Shown here piece after piece: positions 28,013 to 40,338 of a stretch of DNA of 64,000 bases. Source of the DNA: Cristatella mucedo (lineage: Eukaryota > Bryozoa > Phylactolaemata > Cristatellidae); the NCBI GenBank assembly GCA_009760855.2, contig WPIO01000005.1:10248501-10312500 (forward strand). Direction: 5' to 3'. Positions within the stretch are counted from its first letter, which is position 1. Each line of letters starts with the position of its first letter. The position numbers and the translations under genes are program-made. The notes beneath the pieces were generated by a model, which was not told the DNA's origin, made no database searches, and saw only the letters and a program-made list of their open reading frames with translations.

Positions 28013-30310
28013 GGAATCGGACTCACTCGCAGTTTAAAAGGCAAGTCTTACGTCCTCTTTTATGAATATCTCTTCTACCAAGATAGCTCACCTGTATGTA
28101 GCTTTTTGTACGCAAATGAATAGCCCCAGGGCCGCGACGTTCACTGACAGCACCTGGTTGTCGGTAGCCGTGCGATAATAAACGAAAGCGTTCTACAATT
28201 ATAAACCCGAGCTTTTCCATAGTTTTAAGCACTAATAATCTGTCATCTTCAGCACAAACGCGCGCGCACAGAAACTCCGAGCCGTGCAAATCTTCCAGAC
28301 TTGGTAACCAATTCAAAGCCAAACTAAGTTGAAGTTCTCGCAAGCAAGACTTAATAAGAAAGCGCGAGCACGTGATCGGCGCTCGTGCAGCCGGAGGTTT
28401 CGGGTTTCATCCCGGCCAGCTTAGGAGTGCGAAAAAATGACGTGAGAGCGATTCCGTTTTGACGGCTTTCTTCTCTAATGGATGGTTTTGCTCTCAGAAC
28501 CTTCTATTGTGCTCCAGATCCAAGATGTACCGCTCGACCGAGTGCATCTACGACGAAGGATTAAGCTGCAGCCGGCAATCCAAGCGCCTGTCATCCTGCT
28601 TTGCCGTTGCTTTTTCGAGGCTCGCAAAGTCAATCGGCAACCAAACGTAATTGCGCTCACTCTGGACGTTTGACGGGATTACCGCTGTCGGCCATTTTGC
28701 GAGCGCAGAGCGACACTCGGGCTCTAGCTGCGCCAAAGAAAGCCCCCAGCGGCTGCGACGGCCGTCCGAATCTCCGCGTCAGCATGCGGGCAGTTAAAGG
28801 CTGCTCTCTCCCTCCCAAACGCAGACAGCCGGCCGACGGCTAAGCGACCCGCCCCCCTCACGCGGACGGATGCGTTGAGACGAGCGCGTCGATACACATC
28901 ACAAAGGTGGGCATTAGTGCACGTCTTCACGTTCGTCGTCACGTCTCCTTCGTCAGCTGAACCTACAACATGCGAAACCAGTGACGAAGGCGAGCGAATG
29001 CCAGTGGCTCGTGGCCAATGGACAAGAGGGCTGGCGAACAGCTCGAAGAACGGGCTCTATGAATCGGGAAGCTGCGATCAACTAGCTGGTTCGTGCGAGC
29101 TAACCAGAGACCGGGTAGATTGGGCGCCGACCCGAGTGCCCGCGGCTGATGCTGGCTTCCGCAATGCAGGGTCGGTCATCGGCCCAAACCGGCGGCCGGC
29201 CAAATACCGGCTCGGCAGACACGATTCGCGTCTGCCACGCAGAACACGCGCGAATGAACAGAAGAGCAGAGCGTCTGGCGCAGCAAGCACATGGCCCTTC
29301 GCTAGAAATCGGATAGTAGCACCTTCCGGGTCTCGCTCATGTTCCTCTCTCTCTCTCTCTCTTTCTCTCGCTTTCTCTTTCTTTTCCTGCATTACTGCGA
29401 CGAGCAGTGTCTGATGCTCGGACGATGCACAGTAACTACTATGAGGCGTTTACCATCCGAGGAGCCACGTCTGACGTCAAGGGTGATCCGTGGCCTCATC
29501 GTTTGGCTTGAGTTACAAATGGGGTGTAGCATCTTGCACGTCAGGACGGAACTAGGCCGCTAAAGCAGCGTAACGGTGCCAGTCTCAGCCGGTACGCTGC
29601 AAATATCTGCAACGTCATGAGCTTTGATTCGGGGCTAGCAACCTTTAGGTGAGCCACCAATGTCCGCGGAATGCCGACAGTAGCAAATACGTATGCGTGG
29701 GCAACGAAGTGTGCTCGCACGCCGCCCGCACAAGCGTATGTCTACTTCCGAAGCGAAGTGAAGTCGATTTGCGGCTAGAGAGCCATATATGTTCAACAGC
29801 GCCCAGGACGTGCAAACACTCTCATTCGTCTCCGAGCCCTGAGCTCAAATCGTCTTTGCTCCGCTTAGCCACCATGTCATCACCTTTTACACGGCTCTGG
29901 TTTTTATGTTGCCTAAGCCGTAGATTATCGCATAATAAGTTCTAGCCGTTATAACTCGAAAACTGAAAAAATAAAAACGTCGTAATCTAACTGATTTAGC
30001 ACGCCACCGTTACACTGCCCTTCCCTAAAAATTAGGTCACCCTCTGCTGAAATGATAGAAATAAGACGAAGCCAGCCGTGGTTTATGCTAACGTTCGGCA
30101 GTATTACCACGTTAGGCTCTAAAGTTAACAAGGAAGTTTTAGACGCCTTTTTCTAAGCTACCGCTGTCTAGTTTCAATCTTCATCACCAAAAGTTGTCTA
30201 ACTAGTTAAACTAGTAACTAAATAGTACCAACTAGTTAAAATTCTTTAACCGCAGCTTTTGAATGTTTAGTTCTTCTGCATTGTGATTGTACAGTATTGC
30301 ATTTGATTTG
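28013..30310. other. unassigned GC-moderate region
   Basis: Open frames of 60-180 codons overlap on both strands, the longest being 28875-29414 on the plus strand. None has a recognisable motif. A CT repeat lies at 29345-29372. Confidence 0.35.
28792..28855 (+). repeat. 64-bp direct repeat, copy 2
   Basis: Differs from the copy at 27803-27866 at only a few positions. Its flanks are GC-rich whereas those of copy 1 are AT-rich. Confidence 0.85.
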
Positions 30311-30835
30311 CGTGTAATGATGACATCCGCACATGGATGAAAGCAAACGTTCTTAAATTGAATGCTGATCAAACCAAGTGGAGTTCAGAAATTTGAAAGC
30401 TAACGCTCAATATCGGATCTGCCAGAACATCTCCAGTTGAACCTGCACAAAATCTAGGTGTCATGCTCCAAAGTGACCTTTTTTAGACGAACATATTAGC
30501 TCCACAGTCAAGTCTTCCTACTTCCAGCTACATAAGATTGCTAAAACTTGGCTTTGTTTAGACAAGGATACAAATCTAAACTGGTCCATGCATTTGTGAC
30601 ATCCCTTCTTGACTTCTGTAACTCACTGCTTTCTGGTCTTCCGGCTTGTGCACTCAGGCCCTTACAGTTGATGCAAAACTCTGCAGCTAGACTAGTCTGT
30701 CGTAAGCGTAGTAGTTGCCACATCACACCACTTCTCGCCGACCTGCAATTGCTACCAGTCAAGCAACGCATCGACTTCAGGATTGTGTCACTCACTTTTA
30801 GGTCTCTTCATTCTTGGCTCCAGCCTATCTCTACT
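30310..30835 (+). mobile_element. LINE A copy, upstream part (interrupted by a LINE B)
   Basis: From DDIRTWMKANVLKLNADQT through [19 protein letters not shown] and [19 protein letters not shown] to a break in the middle of the block for APAYLSDIL. The next part of the same element resumes at 31891. Confidence 0.85.
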
Positions 30836-31890
30836 GTATTTGTCATTCAAACCGTCGAAATCTGCTGCAGCAACTGAGAAACTAATGCTTGCCTTACCGA
30901 TATTCGATCCTGGATGTCGGAAAACTTTTTGAAACTCAATGACGATAAAACCGAACTGCAGCTCATAGGATACCCTAAGCGTGTGGCTGGATTAAAAGGC
31001 TTTGCTCTTCTAATAAGTGATGCTGCTGTGCGACCATCAACACGTGCTCAAAATTAAGGTGCCGTTTTCGACAGCTGCCTCAATTTTAAAAGCTTCATTC
31101 AGAAGACTGCTTCTACAGCTAGCCATCACGTCCGATCCCTATCTTATATCAAGTGCATTATTATTATTATTATTATTATATTAGGAGCTCTCTTCCACAG
31201 TGGCTTTTTACATATTTACTAGCTCCTTTGTTTTGTCTCCGCTTGATTATTGTAATTTCCTTTTGGCTGGGCTACCAAAGAAAGCAACTAGGCCACTGCA
31301 GCTGACTATGAATGTAGCTGCAAGGTTAGTCTTCAAGTCCCAGAAGTTGAGCACGTGTCTCCTTTGGTAAAAGAGCTAGGATAGATGCCGGTTGAGCAAC
31401 GGATAAAGAGCAAAGTTTTTACGCTGACCCACAAGGCCCGCCACGGCTTGGCTCCTTCGTACCTAGCTGAACTGTTGCACCAGTTTCAGCCTCTTTGCGC
31501 CCTCTGGTCCTGTGTGGACAATAAATTAGCTGTTCCATTTCTGCGTTTAAAGACCGTTGGCGACAGAAACTTTAGCTCGGCAGGTCCTAGACTGTTGGAA
31601 CTCGCTTCCACAATTCTTACGATACGACAACTACTCTCCTGCTGACGACTACGGCTCATCCTTTTCAGCGGTCCTGAGCTGCTACTTCCATGCCACTCGC
31701 TACCTAAACTGCTCTGCTGACTCTGCTATGCTTCCCACTTTCTCTTTGTTGCGTGAGAAGAAGTCTGTTGGCTACCGAATGAGTACCAAAAGCCGCTTAG
31801 GCTGTGAGTGAGCTATACAAAACTCTCCTGCGTAACACCCACATGGTCTTTATGACTTTGTGGAGTTACAGACGGAGATACATTACATTA
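30836..31890 (+). mobile_element. LINE B copy nested in LINE A
   Basis: It begins in the RT region ([12 protein letters not shown]) and runs through LNDDKTELQLIGYPKRVAG, KARHGLAPSYLAELLHQFQP and LREKKSVGYRMSTKSRLGCE to the 3' end with GGAGATACATTACATTA. CCTATC flanks it on both sides, a probable target-site duplication. Frames are broken in several places. Confidence 0.88.
31146..31182 (+). mobile_element. ultra-short LINE A tail inside LINE B
   Basis: TATCAAGTGCATTATTATT, the last ~10 bases of LINE A plus its (ATT)n tail, interrupts the LINE B sequence where other copies read CTAAGATTAGGAGCTG. No other LINE A sequence is present. Confidence 0.55.
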
Positions 31891-32360
31891 CCTATCAGAT
31901 CTACTCTCCCATCATGCTAAGCATCGTACCACCCACTTTTCAGAATCTAGCTGTCTACCCGTACCTCTTACAAATCTCAAATCCTTCGGAGACCGCGCCT
32001 TTAGTTCGTATGCTCCAAAAGCCTGTAACTCATTCCCGACTTGTATCACGACATTTCCTGACTTGTCCACATTTAAACAGAAACTAAAGACACATATATT
32101 CATGACCGCATGTAGTGGGTCTCTGTGATTCGACCTTTATATGCTTTTGCATGCAGAAACTGTGCATGCTGCCACTAACCATACTTGCATCTTGACCCTG
32201 TGCATGTCTAATACTAACCATGTTATTCTTGTTGTTAATTGAGCATGCTACTACTATCAATCGTGCTTCCTGTGAAGCAAATGCAAAGTTCATAGAAAGA
32301 GTCTGAATTCTCTGAGGGCGCTATATTAAATGTATTATTACTATTATTATTGATTAAACA
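31891..32360 (+). mobile_element. LINE A copy, downstream part (continues 30310-30835)
   Basis: It resumes at the ILPHQAKHRTT block (here degraded) and continues with forms of SFGDRAFSSYAPKACNS and FKQKLKTHIF. It ends in the 3' UTR and an ATT-rich tail near 32350. Confidence 0.85.
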
Positions 32361-33177
32361 GATAAAGGCGAGCGATTTCTTTGCTGCAGTGCCATCTTAA
32401 TACATACCTGACACTACATCAAACAAGATTAGGACTGAAATAGTGGCAAGCAAAATCGGCCTTACTTTGACTGATTTTAATTATTCGTCATTCCTTAACT
32501 ATTATGACCAGGAACCAATTAGGCGATAGTGTTTGGGCTAAAGCAGCTTGTAAGCCGAAGCCCAAATACAGGCAAGGAGTTGTGCCCAGAATTCAGTGCA
32601 TTAGCAGTGGAGCTGAGTTTCGCTGCAGGCAACTGAGCCGTGCGAGAGATGGTGTACATCGCGGCTGATGCCTGTAAACCTTCATCGTTGTCGGATGAAC
32701 TTCTTTATGCTTTGAATATGGAGTTGCTATATTGAGGTGCGGGCGATCCTCGATGTTGCCGTATTTCGCAACTGAAGGTATACATGCGTCCATTCTTGCT
32801 GCATCTGCAAGTCACTTGCCCTGATTCCAAGCCTCAGAGTATCACCGGCATTTGTGCCAGATCGGCTGTAACTGGCAACGTTATGAAGATTGTGTTTGCC
32901 CCGCCCAGCTCCGCCCGGACGTGAAAGCCACTAACTACATTCCGTTTGTCAGAGTCGGTGTCAAAAATGGAATAATTAGTGAAAAACCATAGCAATCGTC
33001 TGGTGCTAGTCTTGTAGCTTATGACGGCGTATGATGGTGACAATTGTATGTTAAACATAGATTTATGTATTCTCTGGATAAAGGCCGTCTTTGCTAAGTG
33101 CTTGGAAGCTCAAGTAGTCGCTTGGTCTGCTGAAATGTGAGTATCGAGAAAAATATCACCGGATGAATATCAAGCAT
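32361..33177. other. no recognised feature
   Basis: Mixed sequence with short frames only. Confidence 0.4.
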
Positions 33178-33303
33178 GATGTTACTCACCATTCAATCGC
33201 GTTTCCCTTTGCAGAAAATGTGAAGCGCCTAGAAAGAGATTGAGTTCTCCGAGGGCGCTTTATCAAATGCATTATTATTATTATAATAATTATTATTATT
33301 ATG
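33178..33303 (+). mobile_element. LINE A 3'-end fragment with (ATT)n tail
   Basis: AAGCGCCTAGAAAGAGATTG, then GAGGGCGCTTTATCAAATGC and an ATT/ATA tail. It resembles the copy at 63488-63615, including where it is truncated. Confidence 0.85.
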
Positions 33304-34014
33304 AAATTAGGCAAAATGCGGTGTAGGTTTAAACAAATATTTAAAGAAATCGCGGAACTGCATTTTACAGGAAAAGTGAATTCAGCATCGCTACTCATTC
33401 CAAGATGCTCATGATGCATTACAGGGAGCTCAGCGGCTCAGTTATTAGTTGCTCTGATAAGAAGGCTTGAGCGTGTAGATTCTCTGTAGCAGGAGGTTTT
33501 CCGATATCAGAAGCGAATATTCCAAGTACGTATATTGTAAATGTCACGGGTGACTAGCGGTCTGCTGAGAATATAGCTGAGGCAGCTACACAGCTAGACC
33601 TTGTGTGGGTCCTTGTGAAGGCCGATGGACCTGGGTTACTACTACCAATCTAGGACATGTCCACCGCAGCAAGATGGCCAATGTAGCAAAGGTGCATAGT
33701 TGAAGCTCGGTGAGCTGAAATCAGTCAGTCTATACGATATACGAAGCTATATATGGCATGCGAATTCAGAGCTTATAACTTTACTCGAAGCCACAGGAAT
33801 GGCTGCTGACAGTGTGCAAGTTCTGGTATCTTAGCACTGACTGAAGTCATGAGGAACGAAATTCTCATTCTTGCGGAAACGCTTAATGGCAACAGTGGAG
33901 CCTGTGGCGGTGGCCACTTGCTTCAAGACTGCTAGTATGCAAATTATCGAGATTAAGGATAGCTGCTCTGACTCCGGACAGCTGCTGGCCTGCCCTTCTA
34001 GCCTACAACAGATA

Positions 34015-34130
34015 ATACTTTTATTATGAATCATGTTTCGATCATGCTGCCTTTGCAGCAAATATAAAGTAACAAAGCGAAATTAAGTTCTCTGAGGGCA
34101 CTATACAAATGTGTTTTTATTATTATACTG
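34015..34130 (+). mobile_element. LINE A 3'-end fragment, diverged
   Basis: GCTGCCTTTGCAGCAAATAT, then AATTAAGTTCTCTGAGGGCA and an ATT-type tail. Confidence 0.75.
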
Positions 34131-35544
34131 GTCCAAAGTGCTCGATAAGAACATCGTTTTGAGAGGATGAAAAACGGTGGTATGGCTATGTGATGCAGAG
34201 CATTGCAAACCGCTGACTACGCCTGTTCACCTTGCGAGTTGTACGTTCCCGTGATGACTCATCGTCGAGGGATTCGTCTCCTTAGCAACGTTTCTAGCTA
34301 CACGACTGAGAAAACGCTCGCTACACGCCAGGCGAGAAACTCGGGTTTGGTAAATTAAAGTTATGTGACATTGCCATGCGCCACATGCCATTCATTTAAA
34401 ATGAGGAGAGGATCAACCTTTTCATGTGGCTATGTTATACGTTTCTACGACGTGTCTTTTTTTTGCCTTTTCCGAATTACAGAAGCTTATTCTCCTGCAT
34501 GCCATAATATCAATGGGGGTTTTCTTTAAAAATTTTATTGAATTCGCCACTTACTGAATACGATGCTGTCACCTTGCTACAGATAAATGTCGACCACCTT
34601 CGTGTGATTACGACCGTGCTACGATCGCCGAGTCACCTTGTCGTACAAGTGAATACATAGGACTTCTTGTTCCGACTCACAATAACGTTACGGCGTTTCT
34701 GAAGTCTAGCACTGGTTGAATGCTACTCAGAGACATCAAAGACACCAATCGTTGTCTTTCTTACCCCAATGACCGTCTCTTAAAAGGCTTTAAAGCCCTA
34801 ACAGTTCGCAGGACGGCTGTTGTTGAAGAAGACAAAGACAGGACAGCTACAATGAATGCTTCGAATAAGTTGTCCGAATATACCAATAGAAAAATGATTT
34901 AACAGGCTGGAACGGTGGCTGAGCCAAAATTTGACTACCAGAGCTGATTTAGTTACAATTTTTTTTATTGATATGGCATAGGGCGGCATTTAAAAAAAGG
35001 GTGCAGTGAAAAGTAGGCAGGCTAAATCAGCCAGATAATGACTGTCAATCATTGCTGGCATGTCTTGAATTATATTAGCTAGGCTAGATTATTCAATAAT
35101 TTATGGCTATTGCAGCATAGAAACTGAAGACATGTAATGAACAGGGAGTAAATATTTGGAAACTGGTGCCTTAGCACCTGTGCCAAGTTGTTCTCTTGGC
35201 CAGTGAACCGTACACGAGTTAGTGTGTCGAGGCCTGTCTAAACGCCTGTAACCCCCATCGCTCTCGAAGAGACTTATCTACGCTATGATCTACGAAGAGC
35301 TCGCAATAATGCTAGTTCAAGCTGACGCGTGACAAGTACTGGTGAACCTCTGAGCATCAAAATTGAAATGGCAGCATGTTAAATCAGCCAGATTATGACT
35401 GATAGCCATTATTCCTGGTTCCTAAATAATCATGGCTAGGAACCGATTATTCAATAACCAACGTCCGAGGCTGCATATAAGCTGGCACCCTGAGGTATAT
35501 ATTCAGTTGTGATTCCAGACTCGATATTTAATATAATTCATTTT
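34131..35544. other. no recognised feature
   Basis: Short frames only. Two related stretches (about 35005-35060 and 35375-35450) share AAATCAGCCAGAT and ATGACTG...CATT words, probably an old duplication. Confidence 0.4.
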
Positions 35545-35692
35545 AGTATAATTCATTTATATAGCGCCCCAAGAGAACTGAATCTCTTTTCAGGCGCTTC
35601 ACATATGCCTCGGGGCTCGAGCCCACTACCTCAGTCAGACCTCGGTCGGGGCGAACACCTTAACCGCTAGACCAAACCAGCTCGGCGATATT
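35545..35692 (-). mobile_element. SINE C copy (best preserved)
   Basis: On the minus strand it begins CTGGTTTGGTCTAGCGGTTA (box A) and passes GTGGGCTCGAGCC (box B). It ends AAGCGCCTGAAAAGAGATTC and TTCTCTTGGGGCGCTATATA, which is the LINE A terminal hairpin region. A tRNA origin and a LINE-matched tail are both clear here. Confidence 0.8.
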
Positions 35693-36044
35693 GGCGTTTG
35701 AGCTGGCTCGAGCTCGAGGCCGCCACGGACACACTGGTGTAGGTCATGGCCGCTGTTGAAAACTTTTAACCCTCCGCTGCTTATCACTGCCATATCATCT
35801 GCTGCTATCGGTACACCGATACGTGTATTTGTGCAGCACCTACAAGTCACTGTCCGTGATGCAAGGTTGAGACGTCACCAATATCCATCGCGCGGCAGCT
35901 GACATTAACATGGTTGTGAGCACTGCGTTAGTGGCCTAGTCCTGAGAAGACGTGGAAGTCGCACGCAAAATTCTTCACAGAAGCGCGACCGTACGTAAGA
36001 AATTACGTGCCTGTAGATATCCAAAGGAACTCGTGCATTGCAAC

Positions 36045-37495
36045 TTTAAACCAAGCAACGAAGCTCCAGTCTGGTTTTAGATCTAATCCATCCACAGAGT
36101 AAGCATGGCTTTGGATAAAAAAAGGACCTTCTCAGGAATGCAGACTTAGGTAAAGTCACTCTGCTTGTCCTGTTTGATCTTTCGGCAGCCTTTGATACTA
36201 CTGATAACATAGTCATTCTCGAGAGCCTCATATCACATTGGCATCACTGGCACTTCACAGTAATAGTTTAGGTCACAACCCAGTGGCAGATTTTTCGAGT
36301 ATTGATGCAAACTTACAAGGATCATCCGAGAAACCACTTAAGTACGGGGTACCACAGTGTTTTATGATTGGTCCGCTTCTCTTCATAGTTTATATTCCTC
36401 ACCTGCCGATCTGATCGCCAAGGAAAATCTAGGCTTTCATTGCTATGCAGATTACACTCAGTTGCGCAATCGTTTTTGTTTCTCCCAAAATTCTAGCATG
36501 TCGAATTCTCACAACTCCCTTGCTGAGTTTTATTTCTGGCATTCGCATATTCGACAGTAAATCTTCTCAACTTTAAAGACGATAAAACCAACATACTAGT
36601 AACGGGAAAATCAAGCGTGACTCTGAAATTTGAAAGCTTAACTCTCAGAATTGGCTTTGTCAGCATATCTCGTGTCGCATCTGCACCAAATCTGGGTGTC
36701 TTCCAAAGTGACCTACCGCTAGACGACGGCTTAGTTCATCAGTCAAATATGCCTATTTTCAGCTACGTAACGTTGCAAAAACCCGGGCCTGCTGAGACAG
36801 GGATACTAAATCCACATTGGTCCGTGCATTTGTGGTATCTCTTTTCGACTTCTGAAACTCACTGCTTCCTGGTATACCGGCCTGTGCAATGATGTGCTTA
36901 CAGTTGGTTCAAAAACTCTGCAACTAGGCTCGTCTGTCGTGAGCATTGCAGTTGCCACACCACATCGCTTCTTGCCGAAATGCACCGGGCCCCAATCAAG
37001 CAGGTGATTGACTTCGAGGTTTGTGTTTACCAATTTTAGGTACCGCAAATATTTTGCTCCAGCTTATCTACCAGAACTTATCTCCCACAAAGCTAGACAT
37101 TGTACCGCCTTGCTTTTTCTGACTCAAATCACTTGGTGATGCTTTGAAAAATCTCAAATCCTTTGGAGACGGCACCTTTCTTGCTTCCAAAGAGGGGAAC
37201 TCACTTATTATTGACATCACGACATTCCTTGACTTGACGACGCTTAAAGAGAAGCTAAAACTCACCCGTTTCTCAAAACATTTGCTGCGTCCTTCTGGTT
37301 TGTCCTTTGTGCGCTTATGAGTGCTGACACTGTGCATGTTACCTCTAACCGAATTATGCTTGTTGACATTGTTCATGTTTCCACTAACCATTATGTCATC
37401 ATTGTTTCATTTACAGCTTATGCAAACTGCATAGAGAGAGATTAAGTTCTCTGATGACGCTATACAAATGCATAAATAATATCGTTATTGTTGTT
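36045..37495 (+). mobile_element. LINE A copy, degenerate but long
   Basis: It starts in the RT block before the first catalytic Asp (LLVLFDLSAAFDTTD), then LGFHCYADYTQLRNRF, where the second catalytic Asp is Tyr. Weak matches continue through the connection region to GAGAGAGATTAAGTTCTCTG and a short ATT tail. Many stops are present. Confidence 0.8.
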
Positions 37496-37837
37496 ACTTT
37501 GTCTATTATTTGCCGTTCACGAATTATAACGTCTAGGAACCGATTGTGCGACAATCTAAGGCCAAGGCCACATACAAGCGAGAGTGGTGTAACTGGCTGT
37601 CAGTAGCGCATCTGCAGTTAGCATCTGACGTTAGAACTAATTTGATCTTGAGGCCACCGAACCGTTGCTGCACGTATTTGTCGCTTTGTCAAAAGCCCAT
37701 AAAACTGCTTTCCATATCAAGTAGACTTTCCGCATCATGGATATATATACTTGTCATGAAAGGTGTGGGCGCTCTTTGTTCCTGACGTGTTCTGCTACAG
37801 CTATAGTAGAAAGGTTAGCTGATTTATAAGCTTCATT

Positions 37838-38080
37838 CGTACAGAGGCGGAAGAGCCTTAACGGCTTGCATCGCCGCTTGCAGTGGGAAATTCTGAATCT
37901 CCCACTGCAGCACTCATACCCACAACCTCCGGGTTGAGAAGAGCGAGCACCGAACACTTCGCCGGGAAAACATCCGCGGAGTGCCGACCTGCGAGCACGG
38001 GTGCTGCACTTGCAAGTCGCTTGCCGTGAGATACAAGAATCTGGCGTCGCTGGCATTCGTCGCGCGTCGGCTGAGACTAA
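37838..38080 (-). mobile_element. diverged SINE D copy
   Basis: It shares AGAGGCGGAAGAGCCTTAACGG with the SINE D tail word and has an ACCTCCGGGTT head region. Box B is poor. Confidence 0.45.
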
Positions 38081-38175
38081 AGAAAAATATAATTCATTTA
38101 TATAGACTAATAAACCGTCATGAGAGCTATGCGTGAGGCCAAGCACTGTCCGGGCGTGAAAGCCGCGGAAGTCTG

Positions 38176-38441
38176 CTTAATAATAATAATAATGCACTTG
38201 ATAAAGCCCCTCAGAGAGCTCAAACTCTTTCTAGGCGCTTTACGTTTGCTTGTACCATTTGCTTATGGAAAGTGTTAAATTATAACTATTACTACCTCTA
38301 AACCAGGTAATAATAATAATAATAATGCACTCGATAAAGCACCTGCAGAGAACTAAATCTCTCTCTAGGCGCTTCACGTTTGCTTGTAACATTTGCTCAT
38401 GGAAAGTGTTGAATTATAACTGTTACTACCTCTAAACCAAG
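38176..38441 (-). repeat. tandem duplication (2 x ~133 bp) containing a LINE A 3' end
   Basis: Each unit starts with (AAT)n, carries the LINE A terminus in reverse (TTTCTAGGCGCTTTACGTTT in unit 1; CTCTAGGCGCTTCACGTTTG in unit 2), then GGAAAGTGTTRAATTATAAC and ACTACCTCTAAACCA. The units differ at roughly one base in ten. Confidence 0.85.
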
Positions 38442-39152
38442 TATACATACACTACTCTCCAGTCGTTGCTGCGCAGGTGCAGACCTCATGTGACAAAACT
38501 GTAGCATTTTGTGTGAAGAGTGAAAGAGTTTATGAGGACGCCCTAGAAAACGTGATCTCAGTCAGCGCCCGTCTGCACATTCAGCAGAAGCGACGGTTCT
38601 TACCGCGATGGGTAAATGGGGCTAGCTCATGCTTTTCGCCTCATTCCTCGCTCGCCATCCATGGGCAAGACGCCTTACTAAGGCGTGATGAGTCTTAGCT
38701 ATGTTTAGCTAAGCGGAAGGTCTTAGAGCTCTGGCCAATTGAATGGACTTGTTTTGTCATGGAAAGGAAAGTTATGCAGACTGATAGGACGATAACTTGC
38801 CCGATCGTCATTGCGATTGTTTCTCCTATTACTCGCTCCCTATAGTGAAACGGCCAAATATCTGTAATTTGGACCTATGAGATTTAAAGTAGAATAAAGA
38901 AGAATTTTTACTGCGCTGTAGTAATTCTGCTTGAATTTGAAATTCATCCGCTCGTGCACAGAATCAAGTTAAGTGGTAAGAAGACTCTTTCAACTTGGCA
39001 GATGTGTGACAGAAATACTGCTGACGTTTGTCTTCTTATCTTATTAGTATTATTTTACGTATTGGACACTTTACCCTGCAAGTTTATGTGCCGCAAAACA
39101 TCGACTAAGTAATTGTACATGTTCTTTTAGGGGATGACCGTGGCAAGCTATG

Positions 39153-39224
39153 TTAATCCACGTGGTCCTAAGGTAGTTCATTAGTCTGCTAATCTACGTG
39201 GCCCTAAGGTAGTTCATTAGTCTA
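39153..39224 (+). repeat. two tandem 36-bp units
   Basis: Both contain CCTAAGGTAGTTCATTAGTC, preceded by AATCYACGTGG. Units are 39153-39188 and 39189-39224 with three differences. Confidence 0.85.
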
Positions 39225-40338
39225 TTTTTTATTAATTATTATTGTTTAGGGTTTTAATTGCTGCTCTGAATAAAAGCAGTTCACTCGAGCGTAGTTATCT
39301 TATTAGAGAAATAACTGGTGCAATTTCATAAAAGCCCGACTGAGATTTGAGCAATAGTACTCGCGGTATGAAATCGCGGCTGCCAATCAACTATTTTGCG
39401 GCGTCGTGAGCAGTAGTTACTTGTAACCAAGTGATATTTTTTGGTGAGGCTTTAAATCAGAAATGAACTCAATGGCCATATGGCAGTATCCGTAATTATG
39501 AGCGCTGAGATTTGTCACCCACTTTGAACTGGAGATCGATAGCTCGTGAAATGCGGTAGGCAGGCTTTTAAGCAGCGCTAGAATTTATTAATGAAACATG
39601 ATTTATATATTAATTACTATCTGGTCGGTATTTACAGCAGCAGCTCTTCTTAGGGCACTAGCTGCTGGTCTTGAGTCATTGCGTTGAGCGGTAGCGGCTA
39701 AAAGTTAGCTTGCAACGAGTCTATGCGAAATCATCTGCTGTGCCGGCTGTCCTAAACGAGCAATTGTTCGTGCTTTTGCAAGTCCGGCATTGTTGACTGC
39801 ACTGCTCGTGAAATGTAGAGTGCTCGACGGCTTGGTGTTTAAGCGCGCATCAGATCTAAGCACAATAAGCTCGCTGCGCCTATATAGTTTGTGCCGCTCC
39901 TTTGATGCTAGGGATTAGCCATCGATGGGCCAATGGTCAGCTACTATAAATCTGCCCACCTACTCCTGCCCACCGTGAGCTAGACACAGAGCACCTAGCG
40001 GACCGTCATAAGCTGACGCAGCTGCTTGTGACGCATTTATAATCTGGTCTTGAGTGACCAGTAATCTCGTCCTCAGTCGATTTATCAGCAATACATGCTT
40101 AGTTACCGCCCATTGTAGGGACACAATTCTCAATATACCGCACATGCGCTCTGCCATTACCTCCCGGGGTGATGCCCGTGGCGCGGCACGACCTTGTCCT
40201 GAACCGTTCGGTTACGCCTCTGCCGAATCAAGTGCGACCGCTGGCTACTAATAGCATGTGCTGTAAGGCTAGCGACAGCCTGGCCGGACCGAGTTGGCGA
40301 CGACAGAACCACGGTCGTCATCGTAGACGGTTCCATCT

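Noticed and set aside
28345-28425. Possible tRNA-like box B (GGGTTTCATCCCGG) near 28400
   Set aside because: No matching box A or cloverleaf stems at the right distance.
28875-29414. 179-codon plus-strand frame
   Set aside because: Composition is chance-like, it ends in a CT repeat, and no motif or splice context supports it.
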